This document shows, piece by piece, positions 1 through 7,143 of a stretch of DNA of 15,234 bases. How positions within the stretch are numbered: the stretch's first letter is position 1; the number at the start of each line of letters is the position of its first letter. Under the pieces are notes generated by a model. It saw only the letters and a list, made by a program, of their open reading frames with translations. It made no database searches and was not told the DNA's origin. This stretch comes from an uncultured Erysipelotrichaceae bacterium (lineage in GTDB: Bacteria > Bacillota_I > Bacilli_A > RF39 > UBA660), in NCBI GenBank assembly GCA_902795725.1, contig CADBLY010000010.1, forward strand, positions 1-15,234, given 5' to 3'. The translations under genes were made by a program, and so were the position numbers.

Positions 1-239
1 GTATTTATACTTAAACTTGAAATTGGTATCGTTGTTGGTTGTTCATTTGGGTTGTTTAATAAATATACTCCCACTGCATTTTCAACAGCCCTTCCATATG
101 CTTCGATACTTCTTTCATATGATTTCTCTTTCGCATTTTTTATTATGCCTATTACTAGTGGTATAGTAATTAATGCTAGTATAGCTAGTACTACTAATAC
201 AGCTAGTAATTCTATTAACGTAAACCCTTTTTTCTTCAT
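1..239 (-). CDS. Prepilin-like protein, N-terminal part (cut by window edge)
   Basis: The first 79 residues are visible and the 3' end lies outside the window. The protein opens with a type IV prepilin/pseudopilin signal: a short basic leader (MKKKG), a cleavage site G5-F6, then TLIELLAVLVV with the conserved Glu at mature position 5. One hydrophobic helix runs to about residue 33, followed by a basic stretch (KNAKEKSYERS). Such proteins are cleaved and N-methylated by a prepilin peptidase and assembled into pili or competence pseudopili. That role is inferred; no pilus machinery gene is in the window. ATG at 237-239 is preceded by GGAGA at a spacing of about 7 nt. The first 27 residues are identical to those of the prepilin-like gene at 9064-10011. 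It lies downstream of pflA, separated by 165 nt. Confidence 0.88.
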   Translation of the reverse strand, partial: MKKKGFTLIELLAVLVVLAILALITIPLVIGIIKNAKEKSYERSIEAYGRAVENAVGVYLLNNPNEQPTTIPISSLSIN

Positions 240-256
240 AAAATCTCTCCTTTTTT

Positions 257-288
257 AATATAAATAAATAATAATATTTATTTATATT
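257..288. repeat. 13-bp inverted repeat upstream of prepilin-like gene
   Basis: The arms 257-269 (AATATAAATAAAT) and 276-288 (ATTTATTTATATT) are perfect reverse complements around a 6-nt centre. The repeat ends about 7 nt upstream of the Shine-Dalgarno of the prepilin-like gene, so it lies in the leader or promoter. The stem is AT only and no T-run follows it on the minus strand, so a terminator is unlikely. An operator or leader hairpin is possible, but chance in AT-rich DNA cannot be excluded. Confidence 0.4.
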
Positions 289-362
289 TTATTACCATCA
301 ACTATATTGTATAACGAGAAAGAAAAGAATGCAATATTATTTTTTAGATTTTATTTAAAAAG

Positions 363-380
363 TGTCAACATTTGTCAACA
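363..380 (-). promoter_or_regulatory. Tandem TTGACA boxes (possible -35 region)
   Basis: On the minus strand TGTTGACA occurs twice, 10 nt apart (plus-strand 363-370 and 373-380). Each contains a consensus -35 hexamer, TTGACA, directed at the prepilin-like gene. A weak -10 candidate, TAAAAT, lies 19 nt after the first box, which is long, so the assignment is tentative. Apart from this and the inverted repeat at 257-288, nothing is recognisable in the pflA-prepilin gap (240-404). Confidence 0.3.
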
Positions 381-404
381 CCTAGAAAAAAATATTAATT
401 ATAG

Positions 405-1115
405 TTATTTTTGATATATATCTATAAACTTTTTATATAATTCTTCACACTTTAATTTATCCATAGCTAATTTATTTTTATATGGATAATTAATACCTAT
501 TTTTTCATATTTTGATATAGCCATATTATGATATGGTAAAAAATCTATTCTTTCAATATTGTTTATTTTTTTTAAGAATAAACTCAATGAATTTAGATAT
601 TCTTCATTATCGTTTCTATCAGGTATGATAACTTGTCTTATCCATATTTTTTCATTTAATTTATTACACGCATTGATAAACTTCAATGATTCATCTATTG
701 GATAACCTGTTAATTCTTGAAATCCGTGTTCAGTAATATCTTTTATGTCTAGCAAAACTAGATCAATATATTTTAAGATTTCTTCATAATTACCATTACC
801 TACACCAGCTGTGTCTAAAGCGATATCAATGTTATTATCTTTTAATTTTTTACACACTTCAATTAGAAATTTATCTTGGATTAAAGGTTCTCCACCTGAG
901 AAGGTTACGCCGCCTCTATTTCCAAAGTATTCTTGATTACGCATTATTTTTTCAACTAGTTCATCAGGTGTATAGTTTAATTCTTTTATTTTCCACATTT
1001 CAGGATTATGGCAATATTTGCATCTTAATTTGCAACCATTAAAGAATACTACTGTTCTAATTCCCGGTCCATCAACAAATCCAGATGATAAGGTTGTATT
1101 TACTGAACCTTTCAT
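405..1115 (-). CDS. pflA: Pyruvate formate-lyase activating enzyme (radical SAM)
   Basis: This radical S-adenosylmethionine enzyme of 236 residues makes the glycyl radical on pyruvate formate-lyase under anaerobic conditions. The N-terminus has the family pattern GFVDGPGIRTVVF. It is followed by the [4Fe-4S] motif C28-x3-C32-x2-C35 (CKLRCKYC) and the SAM-binding GGEP (SGGEPL). The length matches the family (about 230-265). Its ATG overlaps the TGA stop of pflB in the ATGA sequence at 1112-1115, so the two are translationally coupled and made from one message starting upstream of pflB. No clear terminator follows. Confidence rests on the motifs and on the adjacent target enzyme. Confidence 0.97.
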   Translation of the reverse strand: MKGSVNTTLSSGFVDGPGIRTVVFFNGCKLRCKYCHNPEMWKIKELNYTPDELVEKIMRNQEYFGNRGGVTFSGGEPLIQDKFLIEVCKKLKDNNIDIALDTAGVGNGNYEEILKYIDLVLLDIKDITEHGFQELTGYPIDESLKFINACNKLNEKIWIRQVIIPDRNDNEEYLNSLSLFLKKINNIERIDFLPYHNMAISKYEKIGINYPYKNKLAMDKLKCEELYKKFIDIYQK

Positions 1116-3343
1116 ATAGCCTCATGAAAAGTTCTTGATATTACTTCTTCTTGTTGTTTACGGGTTAAACGATTAAAGCGTACAGCATAGCCTGATACTC
1201 TAATGGTTAATAATGGATATTTATCAGGATTATCCATTGCATCGATTAACATTTCACGATTTAAAACATTGACATTTAAATGATGTGCGCCTTTTTTAAA
1301 GTATCCATTCATTAAATCAACTAAATTATCAATTTGTTCTTCAATCGTTTTACCTAATACCCCTGGCACAATAGAGAAAGTGTTTGAGATGCCATCACGG
1401 CAACAATTTGCCCAATCAAGTTTTGCTACAGAATTTAAAGAGGCTATTGCACCACTTTTATCTCTTCCATGCATTGGATTGGCACCTGGTGCGAATGGAA
1501 CATGAGATTTTCTACCGTCTGGAGTCGCTCCTGTCTTTGAACCATATACAACATTTGATGTAATTGTTAACACTGACATTGTTACTTTGGCATTTCGGTA
1601 GCACTTATGACTAGATAATTCAGTATAAATCTTGTTTAGTATTTCTTTTGCAATACTATCTACTCGGTCATCATCATTTCCATATTTAGGATAATCACCT
1701 TCTATTTCAAAATCGATGGTTATACCTTCTTCATCTCGGATAGGTTTTACTTTTGCATATTTAATAGCAGATAATGAATCAGCAGCTACTGATAGTCCAG
1801 CTACTCCATAAGCCATTAATCTATTTACATAGGTATCATGTAGTGCCATTTGTCCAGCTTCATAAGCATATTTGTCGTGCATATAGTGAATAATATTCAT
1901 TGCATCACTGTAAATACGTGCGATTTCGCTTAACATTTTAAAATAGTTTTCTTTAACACTTTCATAATCTAATATTTCATCAGTGTTTTTATCAAAGCCT
2001 TTAATAACTAAATCTCTTTTTATTTCATCTATACCACCGTTTATTGAATAAAGTAAAGCTTTTGCTAAATTGCAACGAGCTCCAAAAAATTGCATATCTT
2101 TGCCTACTCGCATGGATGATACACAGCATGCTATAGCATAATCATCTGTCATACTCGGACGCATAACATCATCATTTTCATATTGGATGGAATCGGTTTT
2201 TATACTAACTTTAGCACAGTATTTTTTCCAATTGTTTGGAAGCTTTTCAGCCCATAAAACAGTCATATTTGGTTCAGGAGCACTATTCAAATTCTCTAAG
2301 GTATGCACAATACGATAAGATGTTTTAGTAACCATACTTTTTAAATCACTCGTTAGTCCGCCTAATGAACAAGTAACCCATGTAGGATCTCCTGAAAATA
2401 ATTCATCATATTCAGGTGTTCTTAAGTGACGAACTGCACGTAATTTAATAACAAATTGATCTATTATTTCTTGAGCTTCTTCTTCTGTTATTAAACCATT
2501 TTTTAAATCTCTTTCAAAATAGATGTCAAAGAAAGCATCAACTCTACCTAAAGACATAGCAGCACCATTGTTTTCTTTAATAGCTGCTAAATATCCAAAG
2601 TAGGTCCATTGAACAGCTTCTTTAGCTGTTTTAGCTGGTACAGATATATCAAAACCATAACTTAAGGCCATTTTTTTTATTTCATCTAAAGCACGATATT
2701 GCATTGATATTTCTTCTCTCAAACGAATAGTTTCATCATCCATCTGTTTGATAACCATATTATCAAAGTCTTGCTTTTTTTGTTCCATGAGATAGTCAAT
2801 ACCATATAGAGCAATTCGGCGGTAATCACCAATAATTCTTCCCCTACCATAGGCATCTGGAAGTCCTGTTAATAATCCAACATGACGTGCGACTCTTATT
2901 TCTTTTGTATAAGCATCAAAGACACCGTCATTATGGGTTTTTAATAGAAGTTTTATATATTTTTCTAATTCAGGATTCATTTTATAGCCATAGGTATCTA
3001 ATTCTTGAAAAACCATTCTTTTCCCACCTTTAGGAACAATCATTCTTTTCCCTAAGGCATCTGTTTGAAGACCTACTATTATATCATCTTCTTCACATAT
3101 ATATCCCGGATTAAAAGCAGTGATGGAAGCAGGATGATCAACATCAATATCTAGAACATGTTTTTTTACTTCTTCTTTACATGTGTTTTCAAATACTTCT
3201 AGAACTTTCTTTGTTTTTTCCGTTGGATCACATAAAAAGGATTCATCACCGTCATAAGATTGATAATTATTTTTGATAAAATCACTTACGTTTATTTCTT
3301 CACACCATTTACCCTTTTTAAAATTTTTCCATTCTTCATTCAT
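1112..3343 (-). CDS. pflB: Formate C-acetyltransferase (pyruvate formate-lyase)
   Basis: This cytoplasmic enzyme of 743 residues converts pyruvate and CoA to acetyl-CoA and formate, a central step of anaerobic fermentation. The adjacent catalytic cysteines are C406-C407 in the segment AIACCVSSMRVGKD. The glycyl-radical site is G718 in the C-terminal RVSGYAVRFNRL motif, 25 residues from the end. The GLPDAYGRGRIIGDYRR segment (about 159-176) is typical of true PFL rather than of diol dehydratases. The length is close to the E. coli enzyme (760). The start at 3343 has GAGGT 8 nt upstream, and a TTGACT/TAAAAT promoter lies just before that. The gene appears intact and is followed directly by its activase gene. 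Confidence 0.98.
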   Translation of the reverse strand: MNEEWKNFKKGKWCEEINVSDFIKNNYQSYDGDESFLCDPTEKTKKVLEVFENTCKEEVKKHVLDIDVDHPASITAFNPGYICEEDDIIVGLQTDALGKRMIVPKGGKRMVFQELDTYGYKMNPELEKYIKLLLKTHNDGVFDAYTKEIRVARHVGLLTGLPDAYGRGRIIGDYRRIALYGIDYLMEQKKQDFDNMVIKQMDDETIRLREEISMQYRALDEIKKMALSYGFDISVPAKTAKEAVQWTYFGYLAAIKENNGAAMSLGRVDAFFDIYFERDLKNGLITEEEAQEIIDQFVIKLRAVRHLRTPEYDELFSGDPTWVTCSLGGLTSDLKSMVTKTSYRIVHTLENLNSAPEPNMTVLWAEKLPNNWKKYCAKVSIKTDSIQYENDDVMRPSMTDDYAIACCVSSMRVGKDMQFFGARCNLAKALLYSINGGIDEIKRDLVIKGFDKNTDEILDYESVKENYFKMLSEIARIYSDAMNIIHYMHDKYAYEAGQMALHDTYVNRLMAYGVAGLSVAADSLSAIKYAKVKPIRDEEGITIDFEIEGDYPKYGNDDDRVDSIAKEILNKIYTELSSHKCYRNAKVTMSVLTITSNVVYGSKTGATPDGRKSHVPFAPGANPMHGRDKSGAIASLNSVAKLDWANCCRDGISNTFSIVPGVLGKTIEEQIDNLVDLMNGYFKKGAHHLNVNVLNREMLIDAMDNPDKYPLLTIRVSGYAVRFNRLTRKQQEEVISRTFHEAI

Positions 3344-3362
3344 ACTATCTTACCTCGATTTC

Positions 3363-3391
3363 ATTTTAACATGTTATATTAATCTAGTCAA
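3363..3391 (-). promoter_or_regulatory. Promoter of pflB-pflA
   Basis: On the minus strand TTGACT (3386-3391) and TAAAAT (3363-3368) are separated by exactly 17 nt. Transcription would start only about 12 nt before the pflB ATG, giving a very short leader that contains the GAGGT ribosome binding site. No binding site for a redox regulator was recognised. Confidence 0.7.
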
Positions 3392-3394
3392 TGA

Positions 3395-3422
3395 AACAAT
3401 ATTACTTTAAAGCAATATTGTT
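3395..3422 (-). terminator. Hairpin over the stop codon of the 301-residue gene
   Basis: AACAATATT (3395-3403) and AATATTGTT (3414-3422) form a perfect 9-bp stem, and the centre CTTTAAAG is itself palindromic. It spans the TAA stop of the gene at 3402-4307 and sits just upstream of the pflB promoter, so it may end transcription of the carboxypeptidase unit. On the minus strand only a short T-stretch follows. The better T-run follows on the plus strand, so function is uncertain. Confidence 0.4.
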
Positions 3423-4307
3423 TTCTTTTTTTTCAACCTTATTACAAAAATTATCAATATATTGCAGCATAATATCATTATTGGTCATATCAGTTATATC
3501 AACACCTTGTTTTATAAGATGTTTTTTTATAATAGTTAACACATATAAAGGATTTAAATACTTGTTTAATTTTCTTAGTTGTTTATTATCTTTATTAGAT
3601 AATGATTTATCAGTTATTCTTTTATTACCTAAATAATTGTTTAATGCGATTAAACACTTCTCTTTCGAATACTTAAATAAGGTATTCTTTATTACTTCGG
3701 ATAATAAATAGGATTGACGATTTTCAGTCATGACATTAACATAATCTTCAATATATGTTTTATAATTATATTTAACATTCATTTTTCTTAATTTAAAAAT
3801 TATTATTTCTTGGATTTCAGTTGGTTCTATATTTTGGGATATTAAAGTTCGATAGTTGGTTTTATTAGAATCTTGTGTATCATTCAAATCTATTCTAGAA
3901 AACTTTTTATATGAGCCACTATCTATTAATGATTTTATAGCTTCTATTGTTTTTATATATCCTTCTTTACAATAAGTTATATCAATTAATTTATCCAATA
4001 TTGAACTTTGTTTTTCTAACTTTAATTGTCCTACCATATCCAACAGTTCTTGATATTCTTTAGTGTTATAATAATCTAGCAAATAATTATATAAATATTG
4101 GATATTTAAGTAATCATACTTATTTATCTTGGTATAAATAAAATTAGCAATAATAGATAAATCTTTTTGTTTAAAATTGAATTCTTTAAATTTATTAGAT
4201 ACAAGTTCATTTTGTTTTTCTATACTAACCATATACTTCATTTTATGGTTTTTCATTTCAATAAAACAATTATTTAAAATTTTTTCAAAATTTTGCGCTA
4301 TATCCAT
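3402..4307 (-). CDS. Unknown cytoplasmic protein, 301 residues
   Basis: I do not recognise the family. The protein is rich in Lys, Asn, Ile and Leu, appears largely alpha-helical, and has no signal peptide, transmembrane segment, zinc-binding cysteine cluster or nucleotide-binding motif that I can see. ATG at 4305-4307 has GGAG at a spacing of 9 nt. That ribosome binding site lies inside the end of the small membrane-peptide gene, whose stop is 1 nt upstream. The gene is therefore the third of a tightly packed unit after the D-Ala-D-Ala carboxypeptidase. Gene order hints at a cell-envelope link, but nothing in the protein itself shows this. The length and clean frame support a real gene. Confidence 0.8.
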   Translation of the reverse strand: MDIAQNFEKILNNCFIEMKNHKMKYMVSIEKQNELVSNKFKEFNFKQKDLSIIANFIYTKINKYDYLNIQYLYNYLLDYYNTKEYQELLDMVGQLKLEKQSSILDKLIDITYCKEGYIKTIEAIKSLIDSGSYKKFSRIDLNDTQDSNKTNYRTLISQNIEPTEIQEIIIFKLRKMNVKYNYKTYIEDYVNVMTENRQSYLLSEVIKNTLFKYSKEKCLIALNNYLGNKRITDKSLSNKDNKQLRKLNKYLNPLYVLTIIKKHLIKQGVDITDMTNNDIMLQYIDNFCNKVEKKENNIALK

Positions 4308-4308
4308 A

Positions 4309-4407
4309 TTAAATTGCTCCTAGTTTTATCATATTATAAATTATTAATAGAAAAAGAATAAATAATACTACCATACATATTATAAAGGTTTTTAATCCCC
4401 AATTCAT
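4309..4407 (-). CDS. Small membrane peptide, 32 residues
   Basis: This small gene encodes MNWGLKTF, then a strongly hydrophobic segment (about residues 8-24), then a short tail YNMIKLGAI. It is one predicted transmembrane helix with a Lys on either side. ATG at 4405-4407 is preceded by GAGGTGA at about 5 nt spacing, a near-perfect Shine-Dalgarno that overlaps the TGA stop of the carboxypeptidase gene. Its TAA stop is 1 nt before the ATG of the next gene and holds that gene's ribosome binding site. The spacing on both sides is what argues for a translated gene rather than chance. Its role is unknown; a small partner or regulator of the membrane-bound carboxypeptidase is conceivable. Confidence 0.65.
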   Translation of the reverse strand: MNWGLKTFIICMVVLFILFLLIIYNMIKLGAI

Positions 4408-4415
4408 AATTCACC

Positions 4416-5690
4416 TCAAAATTTCCATTTTCTTCTTTTTTTCTTAACATCCACACACATCGATATAAATATCATCATTATAAAAAGTACTATTATTCCA
4501 CCAAACGAAGTGATTGCAACTACAAATATTTTCCCACAACTATTACTTTTAGAACTAGGTTTTACAATACCATAGTGTAAGGAATTCTTAATTTTACTAT
4601 TAAACTTAATATCTATTTTTTTTAGAGTTTCACCATCATAATTAACATTGACGCTTCCTAACTTCTCATCTAATTTTAAATTACTAGTTATATTACGACC
4701 TTTATATTCTATGGATACATCTTGTAAATTAGCTTCATTAGGCAACAAAACATCAACTTCATCTTCAGCATATACTTTCACTTCATCTTGTTTATAAGAC
4801 AAACTAATTAAATAATCATCCTGATTAAAAACTTTTTTCCTTGAATAATTATCAAAAGCGGCTGTGTATAAATTAACTGTATCTTTTATAGGATTATATG
4901 TTGATGCATTAGCTACAACTACAATATAGGTTGTATCTTTAAAAACAGCATATGAAGCTAAACAATTTTTTGCTTCTTTAGTATAACCTGTTTTACCACC
5001 TAATATATATTCATTATAATTAGATTCTACTCCTACTTTATCAATTTGTTCATCAACTACATTTTGTAAAGTAAACTTATTATCACTAGTTGTATAGCTT
5101 TTATTACTAATAATTTTCTTAAAAGTATCATTTTCTAAAGCATATTTAAAAAATAATACAGTATCATAAACACTAGAATAATTATCTTCATCATATCCTA
5201 CACTATTAGTAAATTTTGTATTTTTAAGATTTAACTCTTTAGCCTTATCATTCATCATTTGAACAAAATTTTCTTCAGAACCTGCAACATTATCAGCTAA
5301 GGCATATGCACAATCTGCTCCGGATCTAAATAGAAGTCCATATAACAAATCACGATAAGATACTGTCTTGCCTATTTCAAAACCTAATACAGTTAGATTC
5401 TCTTTAAAAACATTTTTATAATCATCTTGTGTAATGACAACAGTATCATCTAAATTATTAATATGTTCGAGCGCGACAATAGCTGTCATAATTTTTGTCA
5501 TACTAGCTATCTTGATACGTTCATTACTTCCTTTATCAAATAATACCATATCATCTGTTACATCGTATAAAATACCGTAATTACTTTCAATATTAGTTTC
5601 TATTTTTGTCATGGCTTGAACGTGAACAACGATTAAACTTATAATTATTAATAAAATAACATAACTTATTCTTTTCAATTTTCTCACCAT
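4416..5690 (-). CDS. D-alanyl-D-alanine carboxypeptidase (peptidase S11, DacF/PBP5-like)
   Basis: This penicillin-binding protein trims the terminal D-Ala from peptidoglycan stem peptides outside the membrane. It has an N-terminal signal/anchor after basic residues (VRKLKRISYVILLI), the nucleophile motif SMTK (S63-K66 from this start) and GGKTGYT (K233). A C-terminal domain is followed by a final transmembrane helix and a basic tail (KKKRRKWKF). The second active-site motif, normally S-x-N, reads SGA (S123). The start is uncertain. The frame opens with GTG at 5726, and ATG occurs at 5696 and 5690. An extended -10 (TGATATAAT, 5695-5703) would put the transcript start near 5688. In that case a TTG at 5678 after GGTGAG is also possible. 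I chose the ATG that gives a compact signal sequence. It is the first gene of a three-gene unit. Confidence 0.93.
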   Translation of the reverse strand: MVRKLKRISYVILLIIISLIVVHVQAMTKIETNIESNYGILYDVTDDMVLFDKGSNERIKIASMTKIMTAIVALEHINNLDDTVVITQDDYKNVFKENLTVLGFEIGKTVSYRDLLYGLLFRSGADCAYALADNVAGSEENFVQMMNDKAKELNLKNTKFTNSVGYDEDNYSSVYDTVLFFKYALENDTFKKIISNKSYTTSDNKFTLQNVVDEQIDKVGVESNYNEYILGGKTGYTKEAKNCLASYAVFKDTTYIVVVANASTYNPIKDTVNLYTAAFDNYSRKKVFNQDDYLISLSYKQDEVKVYAEDEVDVLLPNEANLQDVSIEYKGRNITSNLKLDEKLGSVNVNYDGETLKKIDIKFNSKIKNSLHYGIVKPSSKSNSCGKIFVVAITSFGGIIVLFIMMIFISMCVDVKKKRRKWKF

Positions 5691-5694
5691 ATCC

Positions 5695-5703
5695 ATTATA
5701 TCA
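5695..5703 (-). promoter_or_regulatory. Extended -10 promoter of the carboxypeptidase unit
   Basis: On the minus strand TGATATAAT gives a perfect TATAAT with the TG of an extended -10. No good -35 lies 17 nt upstream. It follows the terminator of hisS and is the only promoter-like element before the gene. The same nonamer forms the hisS promoter at 7101-7109. Confidence 0.5.
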
Positions 5704-5730
5704 TGTATTTTAAAAAAAATCTTCACTTAA

Positions 5731-5760
5731 CAAAAACTTTACACTATGGGGAGTGTAAAG
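5731..5760 (-). terminator. Rho-independent terminator of hisS
   Basis: On the minus strand CTTTACACT and AGTGTAAAG form a perfect 9-bp stem around CCCCAT (5737-5760), followed at once by TTTTTG. It lies about 45 nt after the hisS stop and separates hisS from the carboxypeptidase unit. Confidence 0.85.
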
Positions 5761-5804
5761 GTGTTTAACCGTTCTATCTCTTTCAATACTTCTTAGAAAA
5801 AGTA

Positions 5805-7079
5805 TTATTTTTTTATTATAGATATAATATCATCAATGGATAACATTTGTTGTTCACCTGTTTCCATATTTTTTAGGGAATACATATTATTTTCTAATTC
5901 TTCAGTCCCTACTACAATGACATATTTTATACTATTTTTATCAGCATAGGCAAAACTTTTTTTCATTTTACGATCATTCATTTCTATAAGAGTATTGATA
6001 TTATTTCCTCTTAGTATGTCAGCTAATTTTAATGATTCTATTTTGGTATCCATTGGTATTATTAGAACATCTATTATATTATTATTGCTTTTATTATCTT
6101 TTAAAATAGTATAAATAGGTTCTAATCCAAAGCTTAATCCAACAGCTGGATATTCTTCACCATTATTCATAAAATCGGTAATTATCTTATCGTATCTACC
6201 GCCACCACCTAGGGAAGAAGTTATTTTTTTATCTTTATCAAAAAATTCGTAAATGGTTCCTGTATATATTCCTAGTCCTCTAGCTAATTTAGGATAGAAT
6301 ACAGCGCATTTTACATTTAATGATAATAAATAATTATTCAATTCTACACATTCTAGTATTCCTTCTTTTAAAATACTGTTTGTTGTATTTTCATAAAGAT
6401 TAACATATTCATTTAATGATTTATCAAATAAAGTAAAGATATCATCTACTTTATCTTTATTAATACCTATTTTTTCAAATTCTCTTACTAATTCATTATA
6501 GGTAGTTTTTTCAATTCTATCAATAAGTGAAATAACTTTATCAATTAAGGATTCTTCAATATCTAGTTCCATAAGTAAACCTTGCATTAATTTTCTATTA
6601 TTCCATTTAATTTCTATATCGATACCTAACTTTTCAAAGACATTTTTAACCATTAATAATTGTTCTGCTTCTATAAATCTACCTTTAATACCAACAACGT
6701 CAACATCACATTGATAGAATTCTCTAGCACGTCCAGCTTTTACTGGCCCATTTCTAAATACTCTACCAATTTCATATCTTCTAAAAGGCATTGATAGGTC
6801 TTTATTAATACCTATTACTTTACAAAAAGGTATAGTTAAGTCATAACGTAAACCTAATTCTCTTTCTGCTTGATCGGATAAATGGTATACTTCTTTTAGT
6901 ATTTCAGCATCTTCATTATACTTATAAGCAAGTAAATCAAATTTATTTAGAATAGGTGTTTCTACTGGTAAATAGCCATATCTTTCAAAATATTTTCTTA
7001 AAACATCAGTTATATTATTACGTACTATTTGTTCATTAGGCAAAAAGTCTGTCGTTCCTTTTAAATTTTGTAATTTCAT
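5805..7079 (-). CDS. hisS: Histidine--tRNA ligase (LRYDLT type)
   Basis: This class II synthetase of 424 residues charges tRNA-His. The catalytic core shows LRYDLTIPF (about 77-85) and motif 2, RRYEIGRVFRNGP followed by REFYQCDVDVVG (about 100-130). It also has the histidine-binding ARGLGIYTG (about 266-274) and the motif 3 region GGGGRYD (291-297) with VGLSFGLEPI. The C-terminal 90 residues form the anticodon-binding domain. LRYDLT and REFYQCD are the forms usual in archaeal and eukaryotic enzymes and a subset of bacteria. Most bacterial HisRS carry LRPEGT and RQFHQ. ATG is preceded by AGAGGTGA, a strong ribosome binding site. The gene has its own promoter at 7101-7129 and a terminator at 5731-5760. 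No T-box leader fits in the short 5' region. Confidence 0.96.
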   Translation of the reverse strand: MKLQNLKGTTDFLPNEQIVRNNITDVLRKYFERYGYLPVETPILNKFDLLAYKYNEDAEILKEVYHLSDQAERELGLRYDLTIPFCKVIGINKDLSMPFRRYEIGRVFRNGPVKAGRAREFYQCDVDVVGIKGRFIEAEQLLMVKNVFEKLGIDIEIKWNNRKLMQGLLMELDIEESLIDKVISLIDRIEKTTYNELVREFEKIGINKDKVDDIFTLFDKSLNEYVNLYENTTNSILKEGILECVELNNYLLSLNVKCAVFYPKLARGLGIYTGTIYEFFDKDKKITSSLGGGGRYDKIITDFMNNGEEYPAVGLSFGLEPIYTILKDNKSNNNIIDVLIIPMDTKIESLKLADILRGNNINTLIEMNDRKMKKSFAYADKNSIKYVIVVGTEELENNMYSLKNMETGEQQMLSIDDIISIIKK

Positions 7080-7100
7080 AAGTCACCTCTTAACGTTTAA

Positions 7101-7129
7101 ATTATATCAAAAAAAAGATAATATAGCAA
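7101..7129 (-). promoter_or_regulatory. Promoter of hisS
   Basis: On the minus strand TTGCTA (7124-7129) and TATAAT (7101-7106) are 17 nt apart, and TG at the extended -10 position gives TGATATAAT. The spacer is the T-run of the transketolase terminator, so the promoter and the previous gene's terminator share the same DNA. The transcript would start near 7094, leaving about 15 nt before the ATG. Confidence 0.75.
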
Positions 7130-7143
7130 TTACATTATTATCT
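7109..7143 (-). terminator. Rho-independent terminator of transketolase
   Basis: On the minus strand AGATAATA (7136-7143) pairs with TATTATCT (7116-7123) across a 12-nt loop, followed by eight T residues. The left arm contains the TAA stop of the transketolase gene. The stem is AT-rich and therefore weak, but the T-run is good. Confidence 0.65.

Noticed and set aside
52..258. Plus-strand frame of 68 codons
   Set aside because: It runs antisense to the prepilin-like leader, whose signal motif and ribosome binding site are clear. Its hydrophobic look is the mirror of that leader.
361..382. Possible hairpin terminator after pflA
   Set aside because: The GTGTTGAC and GTTGACAC segments look paired at first sight but are direct repeats of TGTTGACA, not an inverted repeat, and the T-stretch does not follow a stem.
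3391..3636. Plus-strand frame of 81 codons
   Set aside because: It is antisense to the end of the 301-residue gene, has no ribosome binding site, and begins inside the hairpin at 3395-3422.
7080..7137. T-box or other riboswitch before hisS
   Set aside because: The space between the promoter and ATG is about 15 nt, far too short, and no conserved T-box sequence is present.
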